The notes under the pieces: generated by a model
The model's database searches: none
Told to the model about the DNA's origin: nothing
Seen by the model: only the letters and a program-made list of their open reading frames with translations
Program-made: the position numbers and the translations under genes
Assembly: GCF_020271745.1 (NCBI RefSeq)
Contig: NZ_CP084296.1
Span: 2,976,001-3,040,000 of the forward strand
DNA from: Providencia alcalifaciens
GTDB taxonomy: Bacteria > Pseudomonadota > Gammaproteobacteria > Enterobacterales > Enterobacteriaceae
DNA: 64,000 nt
Direction of reading: 5' to 3'
Shown: piece by piece, positions 56,893 through 64,000 of the stretch
Layout: every line of letters begins with the position of its first letter
Position numbering within the stretch: the first letter of the stretch is position 1

Positions 56893-57714
56893 ATGCGCAG
56901 ACCTCTTTCTTCCTATCATCCTATCTTGTATTGGCTGCGCGTGAATCAAAAACGGCTACTTAGGCGCTGGCACTGGGTATTTTCAGGGCGCAAATATACC
57001 CGCAATTTAGCGGAGCAACCGCTGGAATACCGTTACCATAAACACACATCGCGCCTTATCCGCAAGTTGGGTCAATCAGATCTTCGGTTGCAACATAACA
57101 AAGTGATAAACCTCGGAATTGCGATTGAAACGATGAACGGCATTACTATCGCACCGGGGGAATACTTCTCATTTTGTCGCCTTGTGGGAAAACCCACAGC
57201 CAAACGTGGATTTGTGGAAGGAATGGAACTTTCCTACGGAGAAGCTCGCAGTGGGATTGGCGGCGGAATTTGCCAACTCAGCAATTTAATCCACTGGATG
57301 GCGCTGCATTCTCCATTGCAAGTGGTGGAACGCGCTAACCACAGTTTTGACCCATTTCCGGATGAAGGGCGAGTACTGCCATTTGGATCGGGTGCCGCTA
57401 TCTTCTATAACTATATCGACCTTGTATTGTATAACCCCACTCAAGCGACATTTCAGTTAGTGTTTAAAATTGGCGAACACCAAATTGAAGGGGAGCTACT
57501 GTGCTCAGAACCCCGCGAAAATAAATACCATATTTACCAACATAACCATAAGTTTGTTAGAGAGCGCGGTGTGATTTATCGTCATAATGAAATCTGGCAG
57601 CAAATCACCACCAAAGGACAAGAGCCGCTCACACTCAGCAACCGCTGTTTATACCGTAATAAAGTGGTAGTGAAATACCCACTGGATGAATCTCAATTGA
57701 GTGACGTGGGGTAA
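56893..57714 (+). CDS. VanW family protein
   Basis: The 273-residue product has a VanW domain (INLGIAIETMNGITIAPGEY, SYGEARSGIGGGICQLSNLI). Proteins of this family occur beside vancomycin-resistance genes in Gram-positives but have no proven activity, and the presence here implies nothing about resistance. The N-terminus is basic (NQKRLLRRWHWVFSGRKY) with no clear signal peptide. It is monocistronic. The next 420 bases (57715-58134) are AT-rich and contain nothing recognisable. Confidence 0.88.
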   Translation: MRRPLSSYHPILYWLRVNQKRLLRRWHWVFSGRKYTRNLAEQPLEYRYHKHTSRLIRKLGQSDLRLQHNKVINLGIAIETMNGITIAPGEYFSFCRLVGKPTAKRGFVEGMELSYGEARSGIGGGICQLSNLIHWMALHSPLQVVERANHSFDPFPDEGRVLPFGSGAAIFYNYIDLVLYNPTQATFQLVFKIGEHQIEGELLCSEPRENKYHIYQHNHKFVRERGVIYRHNEIWQQITTKGQEPLTLSNRCLYRNKVVVKYPLDESQLSDVG

Positions 57715-58134
57715 TACGTAATTGTGATAATCGTGTAAGTTATTTTAAAAAGAATGTTTTTTATTATTTTAAATAGAAAATAGATGACGGTATTATTAAA
57801 TACTCAAGTATCATATTTATACTTTGATATCATACAAAATAATATGCTGCATTAAATTCACTTTAATAAAAAAAAGAAAACCTCATAAAATAAAAATTTA
57901 AGTTAAATGATTTAATTGTCAACTCATGGTATTTGCGTGAGCTTACTTTTTGTTCATAAATAGCTAATAATATTCATTATATGAGTTATTATTAGTGCTA
58001 TTCTAATTATTAAATTCTAAATTTGGTTTTATCTGCTGATTTTTTGTTCTTATGAGTAGTGATTTTAATTATAAAATGCACGGTGGTTTATATTTCTATT
58101 AGAAGTATTCAAAAAGAACTAGAGGGGATTTAGC

Positions 58135-58731
58135 ATGGATTTAGATTTAAATTGGAAACCAGATTCAGCAAAAAATCATACTTGGGTCGCCGGAGATAAA
58201 AATGGCTTGATATCTTTGATGTTAAGTAATGGCTATGGTTGGCTACCAACGGTTTTACTTAACTCATCTATTAGCAAAAATGATATTAATCTTTTATGTG
58301 AATATATAGATGGGGAATCAACAGATTATATTAACGAAACAAATTTAAATGGTAGTTATACAATTGATTTATACTCAAGCTATTCTTATGAATCATACAA
58401 AAATAAGCATGAGTTAATAAAAAGTTTCAATTCTAGACTTGAAAGTAATAAAAATTGTATTGCTTCACTTGCTACTAAAATGGGAATGTTTTGTTATGAA
58501 GCTTTAGAGTTACCTTCGGAAGGTGATAACTACCCCATAGGTTATGATGGTGAAACAAAAATGGGAGACTATTATCGTTTTATTGTCCCAACTGTTTTCT
58601 CAACGATAGAGGATATTCCACTTCCTTTGAGACAATATATTGTTGTTTCAAGTACGATTGATTTCACAAAAGATAGACTGCTGGATAACGATAGAATCAG
58701 TGAGTATTTTCCTCGAATGTATCAGATTTAA
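58135..58731 (+). CDS. Unknown AT-rich accessory protein
   Basis: No family is recognised for this 198-residue acidic, Ser/Tyr/Asn-rich protein. It has a good AGAGGGG ribosome site and a full-length frame, starting MDLDLNWKPDSAKNHTWVAG. No signal, membrane or repeat features are visible. Base composition is far more AT-rich than neighbours, pointing to recent acquisition. The size, acidity and solitary placement would suit an orphan immunity protein of a polymorphic-toxin system, but no toxin gene is present and this is only a suggestion. Confidence 0.7.
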   Translation: MDLDLNWKPDSAKNHTWVAGDKNGLISLMLSNGYGWLPTVLLNSSISKNDINLLCEYIDGESTDYINETNLNGSYTIDLYSSYSYESYKNKHELIKSFNSRLESNKNCIASLATKMGMFCYEALELPSEGDNYPIGYDGETKMGDYYRFIVPTVFSTIEDIPLPLRQYIVVSSTIDFTKDRLLDNDRISEYFPRMYQI

Positions 58732-58819
58732 ACTAAGTTGGCGGCCATTTAGCCACGTTATATAGATGGCTGTCAGCACAAGGTTTAATATCCAATACGT
58801 TATCGTCAGCCTCCAAACC

Positions 58820-58859
58820 AGTTGGATTCTACTCTGATTAGTGTAGAATCCCCTCAACT
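58820..58859. terminator. Long inverted repeat downstream of the unknown gene
   Basis: AGTTG plus GATTCTAC pairs with GTAGAATC plus CAACT over 58820-58859. There is no clear T-tract, so it may be a terminator or a recombination scar. Confidence 0.4.
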
Positions 58860-58960
58860 AAGTTATTTCTTGCTGTTTTTCTGATAAAACACCCAAAATG
58901 AGGCCGTCTCGCGGACTAGATATGTAATACCAACACTTGATTTCTCAATTATCGCAGAGG

Positions 58961-58980
58961 CAAATCTTGCACAAGATTTG
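58961..58980. promoter_or_regulatory. Perfect palindrome ahead of the RNA-repair operon
   Basis: CAAATCTTG-CA-CAAGATTTG has 9-base perfect arms, 33 bases before the RNA ligase ATG. The site could be an operator or a 5'-UTR hairpin. Confidence 0.55.
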
Positions 58981-59012
58981 TTGTGTTTTGTTATTTCTGT
59001 AGAGAAAGCATA

Positions 59013-59723
59013 ATGAATATGCAATCAAGGAAGTATGGTAGAACGTATCACTATCCGTTCTCACCGGGTACCACCAGCGACGATCGTATTAATAGCGATT
59101 GGTGGGCGCACATCCAAAATATTGAACAACTGGTTCATACTGAAAAACTCGATGGTGAAAATAATTGCCTGAATCGTCATGGCGTATTTGCTCGTTCCCA
59201 TGGTGCTCCGACTCAGTCGGCATGGTCGCAACAAATTCGTCAGCGCTGGCAATTAATTAAAGACGATCTGGGTGATATCGAATTGTTTGGCGAAAATCTG
59301 TATGCCGTGCATTCCATTGAATACCAACATATCGAAGATTATTTTTACGTGTTCGCCGTGCGCCAAGGGGATGATTGGCTCAGTTGGGATGAAGTGAAGT
59401 TTTACGCCTCATTGTTTGATTTTCCGACCGTACCCGAGCTTCATTTGGATATCGACAAAACCCTTACAGCTCAGCAATACAGCTGCGGTCTAATCGCCGC
59501 GGCAGGGGAAGATAGCCAATTTATTGCACGAGATACCCACACCGGAAAACCGTGCAGCATGGAAGGCATTGTAACGCGCAATCGCCAAGGTTTTGCCGTG
59601 GATGATTTTATGCAGCACGTATTTAAATATGTACGCAAAAACCATGTCAAAACTGATATCCATTGGAAACGAAATTGGCAGCGCGCGAAATTAGCATTTG
59701 AGATGCAAGGAGGTGACCAATGA
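59013..59723 (+). CDS. RNA ligase family protein (nucleotidyltransferase)
   Basis: ATG 59013 (MNMQSRKYGR) is chosen for its AGAGAAAG site and gives 236 residues; an open frame extends to 58983. Covalent nucleotidyltransferase motifs are all present: motif I EKLDGEN with Lys45 as the AMP-accepting residue, ARSHG (motif Ia, 60-64), ELFGENLYAVHSIEY (motif III, 90-104), MEGIVTR (motif IV, Glu184) and VFKYVRKNH (motif V, Lys205). This suits ATP-dependent sealing of 3'-OH/5'-phosphate RNA ends. It overlaps the next gene (ATGA), which encodes an end-healing enzyme, so both probably act in one RNA-repair pathway. The true substrate RNA is unknown. Confidence 0.87.
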   Translation: MNMQSRKYGRTYHYPFSPGTTSDDRINSDWWAHIQNIEQLVHTEKLDGENNCLNRHGVFARSHGAPTQSAWSQQIRQRWQLIKDDLGDIELFGENLYAVHSIEYQHIEDYFYVFAVRQGDDWLSWDEVKFYASLFDFPTVPELHLDIDKTLTAQQYSCGLIAAAGEDSQFIARDTHTGKPCSMEGIVTRNRQGFAVDDFMQHVFKYVRKNHVKTDIHWKRNWQRAKLAFEMQGGDQ

Positions 59724-60853
59724 GTTGGCAACTGACAAAACAACGGGAATGGTCGCAACTTGCTGATCAATTTGAATTTGTGCGTGATATGCATGGCGTC
59801 CCCCAAGATTCACTGCACCATGCTGAAGGGGATGTGGCTATCCATACCCAAATGGTATTAGCTGCGCTGGAAGGCTTACCGGAATATCAGCAATTGCCTG
59901 AAGCGCAACAGCAGATTGTCTGGACAGCGGCGCTCTTGCACGATGTGGAAAAGCGCAGCACCACCCGAGAAGAAGAGGGGCGCATTCGCTCGCCGGGGCA
60001 TGCAAAAAAAGGGGAGTTATCCGCTCGCCATATTTTGTTTCGTGAAGTGGAAACACCATTTGCTATCCGCGAGCAGATTGCTGCATTAGTGCGCTTTCAC
60101 GGTTTACCATTATGGTTGATGGATAAGCCAGATCCAGAGCGAACCTTATACGCGGCCTCATTACGAGTCGAAATGTCCTTGTTGTGTATGCTAGCGAAAG
60201 CGGATGCGATTGGTCGTGAATGTGAAGACAAAGCGGATTTATTAGCGCGCATCGAGCTGTTTGAACTGTTTTGCCGTGAACATGATTGCTGGGATCAGCC
60301 GAAAACCTTCGCGTCATTGGCGGGGCGTTTTCACTATTTCCACACTCAGCGCGGGACGCCGGATTATCAACCGTTTGATGAAGATGGTAGCGACGTGATT
60401 ATGTTGTGTGGTCTGCCAGGAATGGGAAAAGACCATTTTATTCAACAACATTATCCGCAAACGCCGATGGTATGCTTAGATGAAATTCGCCGAATGCATA
60501 AAATCAGCCCAGCGGATAAAAATGCCCAAGGCTGGGTCGCACAGCAAGCGAAAGAACAGGCGAAAGTCTATTTGCGTAGCAAACAAGATTTCATTTGGAA
60601 TGCGACATCGCTAAGCGCTTCATTGCGTGAAAGCATGATTAGCCTATTTGCTCGCTACCAAGCCAAGGTGCATTTGATTTATCTGGAAGTGCCGTATAAG
60701 CAGTGGCAGCAGCAAAATCGTCAGCGCAAATATGCGGTATCGGAAAATGTGATGGAAAGAATGGCGGGGAAACTGGAAATTCCGACCCCTGATGAAGCTC
60801 ACCAAGTTTCTTATTATATCAATGGTGAATTTTTGAGTGAGCCGGTGAAGTAA
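59720..60853 (+). CDS. HD-domain phosphohydrolase fused to a polynucleotide-kinase-like P-loop domain
   Basis: The 377-residue protein has an N-terminal HD domain: AALLHDVEKRS (His74-Asp75), SPGHAKKGE (His94) and LVRFHGLPLW (His127), probably removing a 2',3'-cyclic or 3' phosphate. From about residue 224 it has a P-loop kinase domain: Walker A MLCGLPGMGKDHF (231-237), the likely catalytic Asp254 in VCLDEIRRMH and an Arg-rich lid (QQNRQRKY), as in T4 Pnkp-type 5'-OH kinases. Together with the overlapping RNA ligase gene this forms a complete heal-and-seal pair. Substrate and trigger are inferred only. Confidence 0.85.
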   Translation: MSWQLTKQREWSQLADQFEFVRDMHGVPQDSLHHAEGDVAIHTQMVLAALEGLPEYQQLPEAQQQIVWTAALLHDVEKRSTTREEEGRIRSPGHAKKGELSARHILFREVETPFAIREQIAALVRFHGLPLWLMDKPDPERTLYAASLRVEMSLLCMLAKADAIGRECEDKADLLARIELFELFCREHDCWDQPKTFASLAGRFHYFHTQRGTPDYQPFDEDGSDVIMLCGLPGMGKDHFIQQHYPQTPMVCLDEIRRMHKISPADKNAQGWVAQQAKEQAKVYLRSKQDFIWNATSLSASLRESMISLFARYQAKVHLIYLEVPYKQWQQQNRQRKYAVSENVMERMAGKLEIPTPDEAHQVSYYINGEFLSEPVK

Positions 60854-60863
60854 GTTTTATCAT

Positions 60864-60886
60864 CCTGCCTCTGTCAAAGAGGCAGG
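60864..60886. terminator. Inverted repeat between convergent genes
   Basis: CCTGCCTC (60864-60871) and GAGGCAGG (60879-60886) form a stable hairpin between the RNA-repair operon and the convergent isomerase gene. There is no long T-tract. Confidence 0.55.
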
Positions 60887-60901
60887 ACAATCAGTTCGCC
60901 A

Positions 60902-61957
60902 TCATGGCACAAAAACCTTTCCTTCAAATAATTTTCTAGCAGTACGAATAATAGAAGCTTGAATGCCTTCCGGTTTATCCGTCGGATTACTTAGCGCCAC
61001 TTCAAATTTACCACTGAGATGCTCAATGGCAATCTTCTGCATATCCACATCTCCTTGCAGATAACGCTCGATAACGGTACCAGAAATCACGCAGCCGGTG
61101 GCAATAGCAATTGCGCCCGTTACTGCTAGTGCGCCATGGCATTTATGGGGCATAAAGTAGCGCACATTTATGGTGCCGCCGTGAATGGCGGGGGAGACCA
61201 AAATCGGTTTGGGGATCACTTTTTTGCTCACATCCCCTAACCCCATCATTGCGCCAGCTTGCAGACGAAGATGCTCCAGCGTTTGCATAAACTCGCTATC
61301 GCCTTCAAGTTGCTCCGCCGTTTCATATCCTGTTTTATTCAGTTGTGGGGCATCGATAAGCACCACAGGCGTCGCCATATCGAGGCAAGAAACTTCAATA
61401 CCATCAATGATATCGACCACATTTTCGGTGGGGAATAATTTCCCTGTTTTGGTTCCACTCGCATTAAGAAAAGTTAAACCAACAGGGGCTGCATGACCGG
61501 GAACACCGGCAATAGTTACATTACCATTGTATTCTACTTGTCCATTGGGGGTTTGAATGGTGGCGTTGATAAAGGTATTGGTGTTGACGTTACGCACCCT
61601 GACGGTGGTCACATCTCCGGTGATAGGAACTAACCCTTTTTCTAACGAGAATGACCCGACCGCACACAGAATATTACCGCAGTTAGGGGCAGTATCGACG
61701 ATGCGCTCAGTAATGGCGACTTGGGCAAAAAGGTAGTCAACATCCGCATCTGGGTGTGTCGATGGGCTAATAATGGCAACTTTACTGGTTTGCGGGCTAC
61801 CGCCACCAATACCATCGATTTGTAATGGATGACCGGACCCCATAATGGCTAAAATCAGCTCATCACGTTGTTGAATGTCGGTCGGGAGAGAGTCAGCGAG
61901 GAGAAAAACACCTTTTGATGTGCCTCCGCGCATTAATGTACAAGGAATTTGTTTCAT
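60902..61957 (-). CDS. PrpF-like isomerase (4-oxalomesaconate tautomerase family)
   Basis: ATG 61957 (MKQIPCTLMRGGTSKG) fits the family start and gives 351 residues; an open frame runs upstream to 62017 but crosses a terminator-like stem. Conserved blocks are CTLMRGGTSKGVFLL, GIGGGSPQTSKVAIIS, APNCGNILCAVGSFS and the second half's HKCHGALAVTGAIAIATGC. The two cysteines of these blocks are typical active-site positions. Family members isomerise aconitate, 4-oxalomesaconate or similar tricarboxylates. The neighbouring DASS transporter suggests uptake and conversion of such a compound. Confidence 0.85.
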   Translation of the reverse strand: MKQIPCTLMRGGTSKGVFLLADSLPTDIQQRDELILAIMGSGHPLQIDGIGGGSPQTSKVAIISPSTHPDADVDYLFAQVAITERIVDTAPNCGNILCAVGSFSLEKGLVPITGDVTTVRVRNVNTNTFINATIQTPNGQVEYNGNVTIAGVPGHAAPVGLTFLNASGTKTGKLFPTENVVDIIDGIEVSCLDMATPVVLIDAPQLNKTGYETAEQLEGDSEFMQTLEHLRLQAGAMMGLGDVSKKVIPKPILVSPAIHGGTINVRYFMPHKCHGALAVTGAIAIATGCVISGTVIERYLQGDVDMQKIAIEHLSGKFEVALSNPTDKPEGIQASIIRTARKLFEGKVFVP

Positions 61958-61987
61958 CACGCTTCCTTTTGAACGCCTTACTGTAAG

Positions 61988-62018
61988 AAAAATGGAGTGC
62001 GTTATATTGCACTCCATC
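61988..62018 (-). terminator. Terminator between the DASS transporter and the PrpF-like gene
   Basis: On the minus strand ATGGAGTGC (62017-62009) pairs with GCACTCCAT (62000-61992) and continues into TTTTC. It could end or attenuate transport-gene transcription before the isomerase gene. Confidence 0.7.
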
Positions 62019-62039
62019 TTTTTTATGGGGTAAGGGCGA

Positions 62040-63473
62040 TTAGATTAAGCCCATATTGATAAGAATTTCCCACCAACCTAAACCAATAGTCATGTGAACT
62101 AATAAGCTGAGGAACGCGATAATCCCACCAATGATCCACCAAGAACGAATATCGTTATAGCCTGCACCGAAGACGATTGGCGCAGCCGCGCCTCCGTAAT
62201 GGGTTAAGCTGCCGCCGTAAGCGTTAGAGAACAGCAGACCCAGCGCTAACAGCATCGGCGGTGCGCCTGCAACCATACCAACGGTGGCAAAAACAGGAAC
62301 CATCGCCGCTACATAGGCACCACCAGAGGCGAACAGGTAACGAATCGCGACACTGATAAACATGATGACAAAGAACGCTAACATCGCTTGGTCACCGAAG
62401 GAGAGGTGTTCGCTCATCACATCGGCTAACCATTTGAAGAAGCCTGCTTTGGTGAGCACGCCGGACATCCCGATAATACCACCGTACCAAATCAGGGTGT
62501 TCCAGCCACCTTTGTTCTTCAACACATCATCCCAAGTCACGACACCGAGGATCAGCGTTAATGCCATCACGGCAATGGCGACGCTTGAGGCGCTCACACC
62601 GATTTTATCTGCAAATATCCAGCCGGATAACGCCAGCACAAAGATAATGCTGAGCAGTTTTTCACGCATGGTCATTGGACCTAAATCCGCTAAACCTTTC
62701 GCTGCAATTTCTTTGTTATTCACCTTTTTCAATTCAGGTGGATACAGTTTGTAGATAATCAGCGGAGTGAGGATCAACATGATCAAGCCGGGAACCGCAG
62801 CGGCTAATGCCCAGCCCCCCCAACTTAAATGGATGCCCATAATGTCGGTCATCATCGCTAATGCCAGCGCATTTGGTGCCATCGCCGTTAAAAACATATA
62901 GCTGGTGGTTTTGGTCACCATATACACGTTCACTAGCAAATAGTGACCTGCTTTACGGGGGCTTTTTTCAGGATCAGAACCTAATGCAACTGCCACACTG
63001 TTGATGATAGGGAAGACAATCCCGCCAGCACGCGCGGTATTAGAAGGCGTTGCTGGGGCGATAATCAAGTCAAGGATAGCGGTGACATAGCCGAGCCCGA
63101 GCGTTGTTCCACCTAGTTTCCCAATCAGAATATAAGAGAGACGTTTACCCAAACCAGTGATGACGAACGCAGCACTCAAGGTGAACGCGGCGAATACCAG
63201 CCATGTTGTTCCTGAAGAGTAGCCACTGAGCACTTCGCCAGCTTTCACATCTTTGGTTCCTGTGACACCGATAATGACCGCACTAGCAGCGATGGTTGCT
63301 AACAAGATCACTGGCTCGGAGTAAGGTTTTAATACTAGCCCCACAATAGCGGCAAGGTACAAACCAAATAACAGCCATGCAATACTCGGTAGCCCGGTGG
63401 GCGTCGGTATTAAGGCTATGATTATCGGAATGGCTATTAAAATTAATAGCTTCCATATTTTATCTTTTTGCAT
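62040..63473 (-). CDS. DASS-family anion:cation symporter / antiporter
   Basis: The 477-residue membrane protein has about 12 helices and the family signatures APATPSNTARAGGIVFPIIN and SLTHYGGAAAPIVFGAGYND. It is a distant paralog of the permease at 51095. It sits between a PrpF-like isomerase and a citG-like gene, so a tricarboxylate or related dicarboxylate is the likely substrate. Confidence 0.88.
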   Translation of the reverse strand: MQKDKIWKLLILIAIPIIIALIPTPTGLPSIAWLLFGLYLAAIVGLVLKPYSEPVILLATIAASAVIIGVTGTKDVKAGEVLSGYSSGTTWLVFAAFTLSAAFVITGLGKRLSYILIGKLGGTTLGLGYVTAILDLIIAPATPSNTARAGGIVFPIINSVAVALGSDPEKSPRKAGHYLLVNVYMVTKTTSYMFLTAMAPNALALAMMTDIMGIHLSWGGWALAAAVPGLIMLILTPLIIYKLYPPELKKVNNKEIAAKGLADLGPMTMREKLLSIIFVLALSGWIFADKIGVSASSVAIAVMALTLILGVVTWDDVLKNKGGWNTLIWYGGIIGMSGVLTKAGFFKWLADVMSEHLSFGDQAMLAFFVIMFISVAIRYLFASGGAYVAAMVPVFATVGMVAGAPPMLLALGLLFSNAYGGSLTHYGGAAAPIVFGAGYNDIRSWWIIGGIIAFLSLLVHMTIGLGWWEILINMGLI

Positions 63474-63744
63474 AGGCTAATCCTTCAAGAATATAAAACT
63501 TTAAATTTTTTAAATCACATAAAACGAATATCTAAAATGTGTGGAAACCTATTTCTGGATATAGCGGTATCTTGAATAGTGTTATTTTTTTAATAAAACT
63601 ATTGGTTAACGCTTATTAACAGAAATATTATTAATGATTGAAAAGCAAAGTCGGTTTTTATTTAAAAAATTATTTTCTCTGGTTTTAATTAATCAATTTT
63701 GTGATTTTTATTCCTTTGTTAATTAACATTTAAGTTATTTTTAT

Positions 63745-64000
63745 TTATGAAGCTAAATAAGCATTCGTAGGTAATCGCGCAAAAAACCACGTGAGAATTA
63801 ATAAATCTGCGCTGCCTCCGGGGCTTAAATTCTTTTCAATACACTGCAAGTCAAATTGTTGAACTTTGCTTAAATCCTGTTCGTCTTGAATCCCTTGCTG
63901 TAATAGGCTGTTTGCTTGCTGTTTTACCCACTGAAGCCCCGTTATGCCACCGCGATTGGCGATGTTGGTATCGTCATTGAGGCTCATCAGCAAAATTAGC
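63745..64000 (-). CDS. citG: CitG/MdcB-type triphosphoribosyl-dephospho-CoA synthase, 5' part outside the window
   Basis: Only the C-terminal 85 or so residues are present. They include the conserved [20 protein letters not shown] and [20 protein letters not shown] motifs of the enzyme that makes the prosthetic group precursor of citrate lyase or malonate decarboxylase. The frame remains open to the window edge. MdcB is the alternative; the nearby citrate-type transporters favour CitG. The stop is followed by 271 bases without a recognised gene up to the DASS gene start. Confidence 0.85.
   Translation of the reverse strand, partial: LILLMSLNDDTNIANRGGITGLQWVKQQANSLLQQGIQDEQDLSKVQQFDLQCIEKNLSPGGSADLLILTWFFARLPTNAYLAS

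Noticed and set aside
56893-57714. VanW-like gene as a glycopeptide-resistance determinant
   Set aside because: There is no vanA/B/H/X-type neighbour, the organism is Gram-negative, and VanW itself has no demonstrated resistance function.

Overview
The window is a chromosomal segment of a motile, peritrichous-type gammaproteobacterium. Gene order, the AT-leaning composition and the relatedness of the proteins to E. coli point to Morganellaceae, most likely Providencia. This is inferred from gene content; no marker gene such as 16S rRNA is present.

Layout. Positions 1-3403 hold the end of the flg cluster (3' part of flgJ, then flgK and flgL behind a sigma-28 promoter). Positions 3414-19800 hold a complete type I-F CRISPR-Cas locus: leader and array 1 (35 repeats), an orphan HigA-like antitoxin gene, cas1, a cas2-cas3 fusion, csy1, csy2, csy3, cas6f, then leader and array 2 (64 repeats). 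The trailer end of array 2 is interrupted by a RelE/HigB-HigA type toxin-antitoxin cassette and decays into relic repeats. Flagellar genes resume at 19945: fliR-Q-P-O-N-M-L and fliK-J-I-H-G-F on the minus strand, fliE on plus. A small AT-rich accessory patch follows (two paralogous cytosolic proteins, one small secreted protein, a DUF1097 membrane protein, a short trimeric autotransporter, a DUF4822-like secreted protein, a stand-alone peptide deformylase). Then come fliT-S-D (minus), fliC and fliA (plus).

From 42 kb on: a GNAT acetyltransferase, a small secreted protein, the divergent choline-to-glycine-betaine locus betT / betI-betB-betA, an AhpD-like protein, cutA, an anion permease, a lipoprotein, an old-yellow-enzyme reductase, a CitMHS citrate permease, a VanW-like protein, an unknown AT-rich gene, a two-gene RNA end-healing/sealing operon (RNA ligase plus HD-polynucleotide kinase), a PrpF-like isomerase, a second DASS anion transporter and the 3' end of a citG-like gene.

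How it works together. The flagellar genes supply export apparatus, switch, filament, chaperones and sigma factor; near-consensus sigma-28 promoters precede flgK, fliD and fliC. The CRISPR locus looks intact, with visible catalytic residues in Cas1, Cas2-3 and Cas6f and an IHF-type site at the same offset in both leaders. Its spacers repeatedly sample the same protospacers. The bet locus gives osmoprotection, and the right end carries several tri/dicarboxylate transport genes.

Most interesting: (i) the toxin-antitoxin cassette sitting inside a split CRISPR repeat, (ii) near-identical and overlapping spacers acquired in both arrays, (iii) the RNA-repair pair with a perfect palindrome upstream, (iv) a pair of unknown paralogs plus a secreted partner, and (v) palindromic intergenic repeats trailed by simple-sequence tracts.
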